This document shows positions 11,640 through 23,723 of a DNA stretch of 64,000 bases, in pieces. This stretch comes from Ampullaceana balthica (lineage: Eukaryota > Mollusca > Gastropoda > Lymnaeidae). The translations under genes and the position numbers were made by a program. The notes beneath the pieces are model-generated. The model saw only the letters and a list, made by a program, of their open reading frames with translations, did no database searches and was not told where the DNA came from. Position 1 is the first letter of the stretch. Every line of letters starts with the position of its first letter. Where the stretch lies: NCBI GenBank assembly GCA_944989445.1, contig CALYLW010000069.1, forward strand, positions 1,674,001 through 1,738,000, written 5' to 3'.

Positions 11640-12017
11640 TTTCCACCGGACCCCTCCCCCATTATAATAATATAGGTAAATACACCCCCCCCCACACACA
11701 CACACAAACACCAAAAGAAAAGGAAAATTAATTTCAATTTTTATTTTTAAAATGTGTATTCATTCAAAGATATTAACAATTACATAATATTCAAATATTT
11801 ACCTTATACGTAAGGGGCGAAGAAAGTGATTTTAATTTATTTCATTTTCAAATAGAAAATACGTTGTTTTTTGTTGTTGTTGTTGTTTTTTTTTGGGGGG
11901 GGACAGCTCTGTGACGTCATATTGAAAAAAATGGGGGGGGGGTCTACATTTTTCTGACGACATGTGACGAGGGGGTGAAAATCGTCAAAAATCGCGTGAC
12001 GTTATTTATGGACATTT
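11640..12017 (-). mobile_element. MITE-like fragment, reverse copy of the 8336 family
   Basis: Read on the minus strand from 12017 it gives 'gtccataaataacgtcacgc' and then C-rich blocks with 'atatgacgtcacagagct', matching the start of 8336-8730. The outer GGGGCC is replaced, so this end is eroded, and the other end near 11640 is uncertain. It contains T9G8 at 11886-11902. Confidence 0.45.
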
Positions 12018-14830
12018 TTTCACTGGATTGACAAATAAGATAGCCTACACGCACAGGTTATAATTTGTTCAGGTAGACTGTCACTAGTAGACTAGTATAT
12101 AATCTTAACTTTAAAATGTATTTGTTAAAATGGTACTTGTTGATAATTATGTCAGTTTCCACAGCCTGAAAGAGAAATAGTGGCGTTCCTCGTTGCCGTT
12201 GAATGAAGAAAGATAGGAATAGGGGGGATATGAAGAGTCGAAGATGATAGAGTATCATTTTGCAGAAACATAAATTTTGCGTTGAATGGACATTTTATAA
12301 TCACTTTTTAAATCTAAATAGTTTTGAAATTTGAGTATTGGCAAGCGATTTTTACCTCCCCCCTCCGCCTTGTCAACATCTTGTCAAACTTCCAGAGACC
12401 CCCCTATAAACATCACTAAATACATGGTGAACATAAAAATTAAATAAACTTGGCAAGGTGTTGTAGTATTATCATTCAATATCAATAAAACTGTCTTATC
12501 CCTATAAAGGACCTAACTCTAACAAAATATGAAATTATTACTGGTATTGCTGATAAGTGATAGCCATAGCTTTTAGTTTAAGTTTAGCCTTAGCAACTAA
12601 GCACACTTACAAATTTAAACCAGTAAATACAGAAAGATTGCCAAATAACTTATACTTTTTAGCTAATGCGTAATTTATTCACATCTATGCTTAATTATTG
12701 GTAAGGTATCATTTTCTATTAACTTTTATATAATATCTATTTTTAACCGCGGTGTACCTAGCCCTGACACAATGCGTTGGCTAGGTTCACCGCCGCGGTG
12801 TTTCCAGCCCAAATCTCGTATTTTGGCTAGGTCCACCGCCGCGGTGTACGTAGTGCCGGCCTTAATAAATAAATATATATATATATATATAAATATTACA
12901 CTCAAAGACATTGAAATCACAATTTTCCTCAAGAAAAATATCAACAAAGAAAACCCATCTTTTGATTTTTTTCTTTGGGGGTGGGGGGGGGGTGATAAAA
13001 TCGTATTCCCCCACCCCACTGTGGTGGAGGGAGTCGTGAGGTGGGATTCGTTCATGCTGTCGGTGTGTCCAAGCCCAAATGGCTTTATATCTTTTAAAAC
13101 AGAAGACACTGCCTCTTTCATTCCAGCCTTTTTTAAAGATCTCTCTGCTGCGACTATTTCTTTTCTTGTTTTCCTAATTTGTTTTAATGTTGTTCCTGTG
13201 TTGGGACTGTTTTATTATTGCAAGTTAACTGATATTTTTTAATAAGAATTTTCGCGTTTAACGTATTTCATTGTATTTCTTAATTTCTTTCTAGATTAAA
13301 AAAATTGTCATCTTTTGTTTTCTGACATAAAATAGTACACAGTAAAATTTTAGGCTCGGGTGTCACCCCCTGACGGGTGTCACCCGGGGCGGCCCGCCCC
13401 CCCCCCGCCCCCCCCTAGTGACGCCACTGGATGAGTCCATAACTTCATCATTCGATAACAAATGAGCTTGCAGGTGCAGACACTCGTTTTCCAAGGTCCT
13501 ATCCAATTCCTCCAGATAAAAAGTTATAAGGTTTCTGGCTCCTTCACGGATGTCTTAAAATTCCAAAAGATATAGTTTTGCAAGAAAGTCAAACCTTTTA
13601 TTACTTAACTCCTCATAATCATATCTACGTCCCCGTAGCTCTGTATTTAGTCTATCTATAATGACGTTATAAATGGCACCTCTGAATCTTTCCCTGCCAG
13701 AGAGTTTTGGTATCGTTTCCTTTTGCTTCGTCGAACTGGACTTTACGCTTACGTTGCCTCTGCATGTCAAAAGCATAGCTATTTTCACATAATTTTTAAT
13801 AACTTTAGATTCATAATTATCAAATGTATTGGGTTTCCTTAAGTGTTCTAGGTATGTTATCAAAGACTGATACAGTTCAACGATTTTACCCAGGTCGATG
13901 TTAACAGATTGGAGAGATATGCTTACTTTGTCGAACCTTTCCAAGATGTCATTCCAGAGAAGTGACAAAAAGCAAGTTACCTTTGGAGTCTAATGAATTC
14001 AGAAGACCTGAAGCCACAGAGCGAGTAGATGGTTTTCCATCTGCATCATTGGCAATTATCTGAAGAGCTGCCATGATGTCATCCCAGGACCAACATAGAC
14101 TGGCAGGCGTCAGCTCGAGCAGACCATCCTGTCTGAGAAAGACTCTTTTCCACTGTTGAATTTCACTTCAGTTTCGACAGAAATTTTTTTCCATCTGTGT
14201 GTTGATGTCGAAAAATATTATACAAAGACTGCAAAATACCGAAGAAAGATACAGCAGCTTGACAAGACTGGGCCGCACAGGATCCAACAAGAATCAGTGA
14301 GTGAGCCGAACAGGGAACGAAATCTATCAGAGAGTTCACTGGTTTAATTCTCGCTTGAAGACCAGAATATACACCCGACCGACATATTGCTAGCATTGTC
14401 GTAAGACTGCCTACGGCAATCGGCGATATCCAAGTCGTGATTTTTCAATGTCTCTAGGAAGACTTTAGCCAAGTCTTCTGCTTTATGGCCACAATTTGAA
14501 ATGAATTTCAAAAATCGTTCGACAGGACATCCGTCTTCAGAGACATATCTGCCATACCCATCCCTACGCGTTTCTGCCACAATATCGCTACAGCAGCTCA
14601 GAACACAACTTACAATGACAAACCAACACAAACTAACGCTGTGCACTTGACAGTGTACGCAAAATGTTGAAAAAATATTTGTTATAAAATTACTTTCGAT
14701 AAAGCTTTTTGATAATGCAAGCCAGGCTTTTGAGCTTTGGTAAAGATTCCACCACTGGGGCCCCTAAACTGGATGGGGTCCTAGGCCAGGGCCTCGTGGG
14801 CATAGGCATATATCCGGCCCTGTATCCGAC

Positions 14831-16789
14831 AGCGACAATGCTGGCTGCATTTATGAATACCAATACCATACTTGGTGAGATGAACCTTCTCGCAAACAAA
14901 AGTTTGACTGCAAATAGGAAAGCCAGCGAAAGCAGACTAGAGTCCCGTTTGTCGATTTTTTTTATTAGGTTGCGTTGTTTGTTGAATATTTTGATGTTTG
15001 TTACATGTTTACATGCAGTGAGGTTTGTTGAATATTGTACAAATTTAAACAAAAAAGCGCTCAAGAAACCAATGTTTTATCGAAGTTTTTTTGGTCGCTG
15101 TTCAAATTGTTAAAAAAATTGGTGGTCAAAGTTGCAATGCACCCATTATTTTGTCTGCAAAATTGTACCACGCACTACTACAGATATTAAATGATCCTTA
15201 TGAAAATTTGCTGCGTATTAATTCTTAAATGCTGCGCGTCGTTGGCCAGATATATTCGCGACCGCGCAGCTTAAAGAAAATATTGCAAGAAAACCATGCA
15301 TGCCATTTAAATGCTAGCGAATTAGGAGTTAATTTGAACGTATATCGTATTATTAATTCATGAATGAAATTATCTCATACTATCAATGGGTTTACAAAAA
15401 CAAAAGCTCAGTTATCTTTTCAATCCCAGTTATTTACATATCGTAAAAACTTGATTATATAAGGTTAGGTGTAAGCAGAGCCAAAGAAATGTAGCAATGG
15501 AAGTAATGTGCCGTTAGTATTTTTGTATGAAATCATTTGCTCCAATGTTATTGTATTAAAATGAAACTGTAATACTACACATTTTTACAAGTCGTTTCGT
15601 TGAAAATATAACGACTTATAGAAATAATGCATCGATCAACTGGTGAGAGAAAGAAAGATTGGTTTAAGACAAGTTTAAGTGAAAGTTTAAAGATAACAAC
15701 AATATTTAGTGCTATCCATACAGTAATGGCGACGGATCTTCGTAAATGGAAATCCATGACTTCTGCCCTATGTGCCGTGCCGCCTGCGGCCCGAGAAGAA
15801 TAACTATAACTAACTAATACAGTAATAAACATTGCACATCGTGACCCGATGTCAACTATTTTAAGACACAATGATATAGCTATAATTTATCTATACATCT
15901 TTTGACGTGCAACAGGAAGTGTTACGTAATAATTTTGTAACCATAGCAACAGAACCTTCTTCCTTTTATGGAATGATATATTCCGATAGGAGAATTATGT
16001 AACTTTTTTATTAAAAAAATAAAATAAATTAGATAAAACGGAAAATTCAAGAAAAAATAAATAAAAGAGATGAAAATGGAAATCGGAAGATACATGCAAA
16101 ATTAACAATAAAAATGTTCCTCTTAAAATCCAGCAGTGGGTGCATCACATAACAGGAAATAAGGAATATATAGAAAAATAGATATCAGCAAAAATCAGAT
16201 AAAAGAGATAATTGGAGAATGTAAGTCTAGCTATAAAAAAATAGTGAAGATCTTAAAATGTCTTTATTGGAGACGGTTTAAATATATATACCCAACAGTC
16301 CAAAAATCAACCCGTACACGCAATCCAGTGTCATGTGACAATTGAGGGAAGAAAATGATATTGACACGAGCACCTGGGCTTTCCCAGAAAAGACAATGAA
16401 TGCATGATCGCTGTGACTTTATTCACTCAACGACACTTCGCGACAAGAGCTAGGGTCCCCGGAGCAAGGAAATGACGTCCCTAGCGGGTCGCCATGACAA
16501 CGGCGTATCATGCATCAGACGCCATGTTGACAGCTTATTTATTCAAAGGTTTAGCCATGGCGTCATACGGGGTGTGGGGGGGGGGTGGTGGTGGTTGAGG
16601 GGTGGGGAGGCTATTGTTTTGTAAACGAGAATGGGAGTTAACTCGGGCACAAAAGTCTTTCTTTAGGGCTCGTGGATTTGGGTAAGAGGGGACACAATAA
16701 AACTGACTGGGTTTTTAAGTTAGTGTTGTAGAATCCATTGAAGACGTTCACATATTTCCGTATAACGGATATAATCGAAAGCCTTCACA
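14831..16789. other. Non-coding, no gene recognised
   Basis: Unique sequence right of the nested hATs. Frames of up to 134 codons near 14709-15113 straddle the hAT end and carry no motif. A G-rich tract lies at ~16560-16610. No repeats with clear ends seen. Confidence 0.4.
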
Positions 16790-17065
16790 TTCAATCTGTG
16801 TGGTCAGTGGCCCCCCTCACTCAGTGTTGTCAGTGTTCCCCCTCACTCAGTGTGGTCAGTGGTTCCTATCACTCAAAGTGGTCAGTGGCCACCCTGATTT
16901 TTTTTTGGTCGGTGGCCCCATGATTTTGTGTGGTCAGTGGTCATCCTGATTTTGTGTGGTCAGCGGTCACCCTCAATCACTGTGGTCAGCCTAGTGGTCA
17001 ACCTCATTCTGTGTTTTCAGTGATCACCTTCATTTTGTGTGGGCAGTGGTCACCCTCATTTAAAC
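16790..17065. repeat. Degenerate ~30-bp minisatellite (GTGTGGTCAGTGGTCACCCTCA type)
   Basis: About nine units of 'tgtggtcagtggtcaccctcat' with substitutions and length variation. The period is roughly 25-33 bp. No coding capacity. Confidence 0.85.
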
Positions 17066-18018
17066 TCTTATAAATCTATATTAAGAATGAAACCGAAGCC
17101 TGGCAATAACTTAATAATATCAAGAGCGCTAAAGTTATATTATATGAGAACATAGATGGGGCCTTTTTGTATAATTTTAACTACAGTGTATATATGAGTT
17201 CCAAGTTATTAATTTTCATGGTTAATTTCTTGGCTATTTTATTGGAAGGGGCGTTTGCTTCACGATTCTCCAAATTTCCCGTTTGGACTTAATACAGTTT
17301 CAAAAACCGATTCAATCTCCGACCACGTAATGCATGACTACTGATACACACTCCGGGAGTAGAATTATATAATGGACATGGAGTTCATTGTTTTAGCTAG
17401 ATACATTCTAAAATTATGCGTCATTCTCTATATAATGTACATCAATTTCATTCATGTTACTATAAATAATTTTTTGAAATTTCCCGATTTCCACGCTTAA
17501 TAAAATCCTAAAATACATGTACCACACATACTTTTTGGGTGCTTATGAATATTTTCTTTTATAACACGGACATGTAAATATTGATGTAATAAATATGCGG
17601 CGTGGAAGCGACGGAACATCTCATTAAACTTTTATTGTTCAAGGGCTTCAAAAGTGTGTAATTTTATAAAATATGCAACTTGAAGCATGCTTGTTAAGTA
17701 ACTTTAGTGTATATGCAAATGGGAAATTCTTCGCCCCGACATTACTTAGTTGGTTGTATCTATCTATACCCACAAGATCACCTAATTACCTTGCCATTGT
17801 CTTAGTCTTAGTGATCAGTGGTAGGAGATCTATAACATATATAAAACTATATTTAAGGGGCATTTATAAAGAAACAATCTTATGGGGCCTGTGATATGCT
17901 ATGGCCATAGCACAAGTTTGTAGCAGACAGGATGGAAGCCAAAATTATTCTAACGGAAGACAGGGAAGTATATTTAAGCGTTGCTTGCCGTTGTTGAGAT
18001 CACTAACCAAATGTAGCG
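17066..18018. other. Non-coding, no gene recognised
   Basis: AT-rich unique sequence with no recognisable gene or element. Confidence 0.4.
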
Positions 18019-18510
18019 AGCTCACAAATTATGGCTCTCAAATCAGTTTGCTACACACGCCGCCCTTCCCATGAGTTCACTAATATCTTGCCCTATACTT
18101 AAGACTATCAATATAGCCTACATAATTTGCAATCTATGTCCCGTCTGTCATGTCTGTCTGTTCGTGACGCTACTAATTTTAGAAAGCAGCGCACCAATTT
18201 ACTGCACCAAAAATAACTCTTTTCGAACGTTCCACATAAAATTGTGCAATATGAAAATAAATGAATAAAATAAAAATAAATAAAGTAATTAAAAGTTCTG
18301 TATTACATTACTTTTTATTCTGATGTGCATTTTTTCAAAATAAATATATATTTCAGCTGAAAACTTCCGTCATTTTTGACGGGTAATACACTAGTATTTA
18401 TCATAACTGAGTTAACTTGTTATGGCTCTCACACCAGTTTGCTACACACGCCGCCCCTCCCATGATTTCAATAATATCTAGCCCTATACTTAGGACTATA
18501 TTTATCACGA
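18019..18510. repeat. Two copies of a ~104-bp repeat, one split by a Helitron
   Basis: 'ttatggctctca', 'cagtttgctacacacgccgc' and 'gccctatactta-gacta' occur at 18029-18107 and again at 18421-18497. The first copy continues after the Helitron as 'tatttatcataactgag'; the second continues uninterrupted as 'tatttatca'. A weaker third start ('taactgagttcactttatca') occurs near 18854. Confidence 0.85.
18108..18394 (+). mobile_element. Non-autonomous Helitron, 287 bp
   Basis: It starts TC after an A (18107) and ends CTAG before a T (18395). A 16-nt hairpin, CCGTCATTTTTGACGG (18367-18382), lies 8 bases before CTAG. These are the classical Helitron signals: 5' TC, 3' hairpin, CTRR, insertion between A and T. 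The neighbouring repeat copy at 18421-18505 preserves the empty site 'gactatatttatca', which fixes both ends. Relatives: 56491-56950 and the 3' end at 59583. No coding. Confidence 0.92.
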
Positions 18511-18886
18511 GCAACAAAGCCCGTCCAAGGACGTTCCGCCACCGTTCGGTGGCATGTTGTAACTCCCCTTCAACAGCCGTCTCGACCGGCATTACATGTG
18601 CATCACGTCAAAAATACTATTCATTATAGTTAAAATAAATAACTCGTAAAAATAGTGCTTTTGAATATAAATCCCAACGCGCATTACTCAAAATAAAGTC
18701 TTGGAAGAAATACTGCACCAAAAACAACTCGTTTTGAACGTCCGCGTAAACGTGTTTAATATGTTTGGCTGTATGAATCATATGTGTTTGAGGGACCAAT
18801 CGCTATCGAGGACCGGACAGAACGGACAGAAAATTTCTTTTTATTATTATATATAACTGAGTTCACTTTATCATGGCCCTCCCAAT
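18511..18886. other. Non-coding, possible further Helitron-related sequence
   Basis: 'caccaaaaacaactcgttttgaacgt' near 18716 matches the interior of the Helitron family, and 'ggacagaacggacag' near 18813 is the kind of motif found near Helitron 5' ends. No clear ends, so it is left as unresolved decayed repeat. Confidence 0.35.
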
Positions 18887-19058
18887 CAGAGGCGTAACTG
18901 GGTTTTTAACGCCCTTGGCTACTTTATTTTTGGCGCCCTTTATTTATTTAAATAAAATTTAAAAATTAGACATTTAGCTGCGTCCTTTTAAACTGGCGCA
19001 GGCCGGCGCGCTTGGCAACTGCCCCAATGACCAATGCCAAGCCGTTGTTACGCCACTG
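18887..19058. mobile_element. hAT-type MITE, 172 bp
   Basis: It begins CAGAGGCGTAACTGGG and ends GTTGTTACGCCACTG (inverted). The 8 bp ctcccaat flanks both sides (18879-18886 and 19059-19066). Its ends resemble those of the inner hAT at 8269 (CAG-GGCGT). Non-coding. Confidence 0.93.
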
Positions 19059-19066
19059 CTCCCAAT

Positions 19067-22000
19067 CTATTTAAAACAGAGTATCGTCCTTAGTTCCCGT
19101 CTAATGGTTTCATAGTCCTGCTTGTCCTTATTGCTGAGTATAGGCTTGATTGAAACACACTCCATAGTACTTTACTAATATAACATTTATTCCTCTACTC
19201 TCAAAAAAATGTATTCACTCTCAGCTGACGTCGCTCGACATCCAATCCATGTTTACACATGCAGCCAAGCGCAGACAACCACACACAATATAAAATTAGC
19301 TCAAATTAAACGAACCGGCTCATTTGGCTCTTTTCTCTACAGTTTTTCCGATTGTGGTCTTCCTGCACCGTAGATTAGTCGAAAATGTTGTTTACGAATT
19401 TCCTTATGCCACACAAGATTTTCTCCCTAATGTAAATTTTAACGATACATGACGAAACAAGCTCAGTAAATATCATCGCCTAATATTTTAAGGAAATCAC
19501 TGGAAATGATTGCCATAATCATAATCTTTTTTCCAACCACGAAAGACACAAGAGATACTTCGATCTATGTCTTGGTTATAAAATGTAATGGCTGTGTGTA
19601 CTGTTTCCCTAAAATGCACGAGTTTCTCTTTAGGTTTATGTAAGCCTTTCGCTTAAAGCCTTTTTGCCCGATATGACGATGCAATAACGCATTTGGTGGT
19701 TTTTGGAAGCTTTCTGGACGATCTTTTCTTTGAAAAGTGTGTGTGTGTGTGTGCGGGTCCTGTAAATAAGGACACATTTATCAAGGTTCTATTTGACGGT
19801 CCCAGATTGGCGGGATCAAAATTCTGAATTCGAAATCACATTTAACAAAAGGTGGATATAGCCATAGCTTAAAATTAAATAATTTCGGGTCTTTCGCTAT
19901 TTCAGATAAATGTCCCTGACTAATGCAGTACTTCGATATCTATTTATGAATTGTTTATGGTTATTCAAGGAAAGCAGTGAACAAAGCAGAAATGTGTGAC
20001 CTTATTATTTTTTTTAAAGGAGGTGTGTCTAACTTTTGTTACGATACATGGCGATGAAGAGTGAAGATTGGGGAGTGGTCAGCAATGAACAGAATTGACG
20101 TAACCACTTGCCCCAGTACAACTTACATAGCCTTCATTTAAAGAACAAATGTTATTTTAAAAGATGTGATATTGATGTATTCAAACACTTTGGGCATACT
20201 GGCATATAAAGGCTACTGAATGTTGAGACTCTATAGTCTATGTCTGTGTCATCAATGCCATTGCCTATTCTATTGCCCCAAACTGATCTGTCCTATTTCT
20301 TAGAGGGTGGCAAAATACTCGTCACACCCCGGTGAAATTAAGCCTTGGCTACGCCATTGCCTGTTAGCTATATTTTTTAAAATTGACTTTGAATTGTCTT
20401 CCGTATATAGGCTAATCAGTTTTTCCTTCTCTCTCTATGACTATATTTAATTTTTTTAAAAATCTATCTGTAATTTTTCGCCCTGTAGTTTTTTCTTCTA
20501 ATTATCCTGACTATTGGCTATAGTCTATAGGCCTATTTATAGACTAGAAACCAGATCAAGGGAATAGTACCATTTTATTTCTCGTGCAAAAAATGCACAC
20601 TTAATTTCTAACATGTACTCAGAACTGAGTGCGAGTACTGGGTGAACTTTTGTTATTGACAAAATAAATGGGCCGGAATAATGTAAAAGTAAAAAGAATA
20701 ATTGCACAATCCTATTTTTGTTTATCGTCTGACGTTGAAATAATTTTTACATTCATTAGTGTAGACTGTAGACAGTTTTCCCTCTCGCTTTCCCCTCGAT
20801 CACTAGTGAGTCTCCGAGTTTGTTGTGGAGTATGTACAGGACGAGAGTTGGCAGAGTGCCACAATTTTTAAGCCAACGGGATATCCTAAGCCCCGCCCAG
20901 TGACCATCACTCAGACAAAGCTGAGCTACAAGCAGGAGACTTGGTTACCTCCCACATCCGGAATTCGCCTCCCACTCCTGTTGATTGGCCAATTTCCTGC
21001 GATCTAAAACTTCAAATTTTGACTTCGACTAGATCGGGCCGAAATTAATTGAAGAAAATATCATTGGTAACATAATTTCATTTCTGCTAGCACCACCCTC
21101 TGCCTCTCGGACTATCAAAAGTTTTTGTTTTTAAATAGCGTGTTTGAGGGGGAAAAGTTGCTGACAAGCATCAAACACCGATGATTGTTTGAACTATTCA
21201 GCAAGGGCGCTTATTCCCACTCTAGTACATTCACGTGCTAGGCAGGCCCTACGGATAGCGCACCGAGGCTCATACATCTATCTAAGCATTAGCACATGGC
21301 CAGGGAGGAAGTGGGCGTCACTATCAGCGTTATCTGACAAAACTGCGACGGGCCAAAAAGGATGAGACGCGAGACCACGGTGGACATAAGCACAAACACT
21401 AGTCTTGCCCTCGACCATTTTTTTCATCTCTCGACTAACCAGGATCCATCATAAGGGTGAGTGTCGCTATCGTGCGCCTAAGCATAACCGTGAGTGTCTT
21501 TCTAAGTGTGTCGGAGTGTCTCTTGTATACAGTTTTACAAAGGGCCCTAAGAGGCGACTACTTTAGCTTGCAGGTACCCAACTTCAGCACCCTCTTACAG
21601 CATCTTCATGCAAATTTACGGGTAGAAGAGTGGAATAAAGGTGGGGGGACTGCTGCAAAGTGACGCGGCCAAGTATTACAAGAAGAGGAAAAAAAAACAT
21701 GCAACAAAAAATGTAGTGGTGTATTCACTTATGTGCTTTTCAATGTGTATCTTGGGTGACATTCGTAACTTAAGATAGTTTTGCTGATGTTTACTGAAAG
21801 GCGTTCACGATGGATGGTGTTCGTGGTGATATCGTATGATGCTGTGCTGTGTGATGAAGTGACTTCTACATCTCGGCTCAAGTATCGGTGCTTGGTTTTT
21901 TTTTGAAGATGTTGAAAAAGTCTGTAGGCCGTAGGTTATCACCACGGCTCGTGCGAACCGTCCGATAGGTATGGACAAGTTGAAGTGGTGACGGTGATAT

Positions 22001-23160
22001 CTGGAACTGTACGGCCTTCCCGTCAGACATGTCTTTAAATGATTGGGGTGAAGGGGAGAGGGATATTTAGACCATTTGTTGGGATTAACTTACAGATTAT
22101 CAGTAATCCGGTGTTGTTATACAACAACTAGCTGGTCATTCAATTGCCCATTCAAATAGTGTCCCTAACATTATACAGGCCCATCTAAATTGCGCTATGA
22201 CCGCTATGCCGGCTTTTAACCGATTATACCACGAATATCTAAAATATCTAAAATGATGACAGCTTTAACGGGTGGTACTGACTGTACTCATCGCCATGTC
22301 TGGAATATATCACAATTTGTTTTCTTTTGATAAGTTGACAGTCAGCAGTGCTTTTCTTGCAATTTTTCGTTCAAATTCCGTTTAGCGTCAACTATGTTAC
22401 ATAACAACTAATGCCTTTTCCTTTAAGAAAAGTAAATATTTATTAAAATAACATTTACAATTGCAAAATAATAGCATTAAAAATGTATTGGTTTTAAAAT
22501 ATTCAAGATAGATTTTAGAAGAAAAATAGACCGCGTACGTTTATTAAATGGAAAAAAATAATTAAACTAGTGGCAATCTCTAACGGCAACGGACACTGAA
22601 ATAATAATTTTATACCAAAATTTGAATTCTGATGACGAAATTCGAAATGAATGAACAATAGCAATAAAACATAAATACTTAAAAATTTAAAAAAAACAAC
22701 AACATACAAACAACAAACCATCATATCTAAACGAAAACTCTAATAGAGCATTCTGTTAACTAATTGAGCAATCTCTAACTCCTGAAATAGCTTAGGGATC
22801 GGTAAACGCTTTAAAAATACACTAGCTTCATGTTAAAGCCATGTAAAGTTAAATTAAAAGCTAATTTCATTTTTTAAAATATTAAATTCGATGCCCTCCA
22901 CGAGTCTAATTGAGGCCGAACGTTTAACTGTTACATAAATATCTAACTGACGTCGACATGTCAAGGTGAACGGCATCTAGCAGGTCTGGAATGTAACACG
23001 CGTCGTTACGACGAGGACAATTTTATGCACGCCACGAGATGAGGGCGCCAATGTGCCCATGTCCGACGGTCATATAACCTGTTCTTTGGAGTGTCCTCTC
23101 TAACAATCCGCGAATTGAAGTCCGTAAAGTTTGTTTACTGCGGACTCGGCCGTGCTATCT
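19067..23160. other. Non-coding, no gene recognised
   Basis: About 4 kb without a recognisable gene. 'ttggctacgccattgcctg' near 20343-20361 looks like a lone hAT terminus. A short GT run is at ~19738-19753. Sequence around 20880-21010 and 22980-23100 is more complex and GC-balanced than the rest and could be ordinary single-copy regulatory DNA upstream of the homeobox gene, but nothing proves it. Confidence 0.4.
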
Positions 23161-23376
23161 GAGGACCTTGCTGTCTGAGGGCCTTGCTGTCTGAAGGCCT
23201 TGCTGTCTGAGGACCTTGCTGTCTGAGGGCATTACTGTCCGAGGACCTTACTGGCTGAGGGCCTTCCTGTCTGAGAGCCTTGCTGTCTGAAGGTCTTGAC
23301 GTCTGAAGGTCTTGCTGACTGAAGGCCTTGCTGTCTGAAGGTCTTGCTTTCAGAAGGCCTTGCTGTCTGAAGGCCT
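23161..23376. repeat. 16-bp minisatellite, about 14 units
   Basis: The unit is GAGGACCTTGCTGTCT/GAAGGCCTTGCTGTCT with scattered substitutions. It keeps a strict 16 bp period from 23161 to the last partial unit 'gaaggcctcgtg'. A reading frame at 23328 starts inside it and is not a gene. Confidence 0.93.
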
Positions 23377-23720
23377 CGTGTTTCTGCAGATTTAGTTATT
23401 TTCATGTTTTATATATGCCGCCTTGGGGTAAATCAAAAATGATGCCTCTGATTGTCAGTTTTAAAAAATATAGTGAAATTTCAGTTATCTTTTTAAGTTA
23501 TGGAAACAAAATCATATTGCTGACCGCCGGCTGTACATTCATTACATTACAGCGTACGTCACATTTGAAAATAAAGTAGGACGTTTTCAAATTATGTATT
23601 GGCAAACTTTGTTAGCGCTGCCCTTGCCTTTTAAGTTTTCGGGAAGCCGACGACTTTTTAATTGGTAACCGAAACGACATAACAGTACAGCTGATACTGA
23701 GAGTTGTTGTTACTTGAATG
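23377..23720. other. Non-coding, no gene recognised
   Basis: Unique AT-rich sequence between the 16 bp array and the MITE. No motif seen. Confidence 0.4.
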
Positions 23721-23723
23721 TTA

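Larger units (their letters stand above)
10779..12861. mobile_element. 2.1-kb element with GC-rich palindromic inverted ends
   Basis: About 115 bp at the left (10791-10905) and right (12745-12850) are inverted copies. Each holds three CACCGCGGCGGTG-type palindromes separated by ~40 bp arms with 'acctagc' and 'ttggcc' motifs, and the innermost is followed by a run of A's. TTAATAAAT is found outside both ends (10770-10778 and 12862-12870). The interior has no recognisable gene. It carries a SINE-like B-box (11096-11165) and MITE-like sequence (11640-12017). Probably a non-autonomous DNA transposon; superfamily not recognised. Confidence 0.7.
8269..13429 (+). mobile_element. Inner hAT transposon, 5.16 kb, inserted in the outer hAT
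   Basis: The left end CAGAGGCGTCACTAGGG (8269) matches the inverted right end CAGTGGCGTCACTAGGGG (ending 13429); both ends also carry GTGTCACCCGGGGCGG further in. The flanking 8 bp gatgagtc at 8261-8268 and 13430-13437 is a perfect target duplication. The interior holds a decayed plus-strand hAT transposase plus younger insertions (8336-8730, 9653-10148, 10779-12861), which explain its length. Related termini occur at 53240-53405. Confidence 0.9.
8038..14646 (-). pseudogene. Outer hAT transposase remnant (DUF4371/ZMYM1-like), split
   Basis: On the minus strand, 14646-14163 encodes the RNase H-like part: RYVSEDGCPVERFLKF, then DIADCRRQSYDNASNMS and, after a frame change, FVPCSAHSLILVGSCAA. 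13968-13555 encodes a helical segment (SISLQSVNIDLGKIVELYQ). The gene stops at the inner transposon and resumes at 8268 in the same frame: NDEVMDSSSLNLCKYLSVK spans the junction once the insert and one 8 bp duplication are removed. The C-terminus shows the hAT dimerisation signature (LLCTPASNC, then RSFSALGRVKNYLRS) with TGA and TAA stops between. Several stops and frameshifts, and no N-terminal zinc finger: dead. Confidence 0.88.
7772..14822 (-). mobile_element. Outer hAT transposon, interrupted by a second hAT
   Basis: The left end CAGGCCGGACTTAACAG (7772) and the right end (inward CAGGGCCGGATATATGCC, ending 14822) are inverted and flanked by the same 8 bp, tatccgac, at 7764-7771 and 14823-14830. 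CAG termini and an 8 bp duplication are hAT hallmarks. Without the inserted 8269-13429 element and one duplication the element is only ~1.9 kb, so it lacks the N-terminal part of its transposase. The remnant gene runs on the minus strand. Confidence 0.88.

Noticed and set aside
12726..13242. Overlapping 131- and 156-codon frames on opposite strands
   Set aside because: They run through the palindromic transposon end, an AT run and a G-rich tract; no domain.
13555..13968. An independent 137-residue gene
   Set aside because: It is a fragment of the outer hAT transposase, continuous in order with the flanking pieces and bounded by stops from decay.
18511..18886. A second complete Helitron
   Set aside because: Internal similarity exists, but neither a TC start nor a hairpin plus CTAG end could be placed.
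20300..20365. Complete hAT MITE
   Set aside because: Only one hAT-like end ('ggctacgccattgcctg') is visible; no inverted partner or 8 bp duplication.
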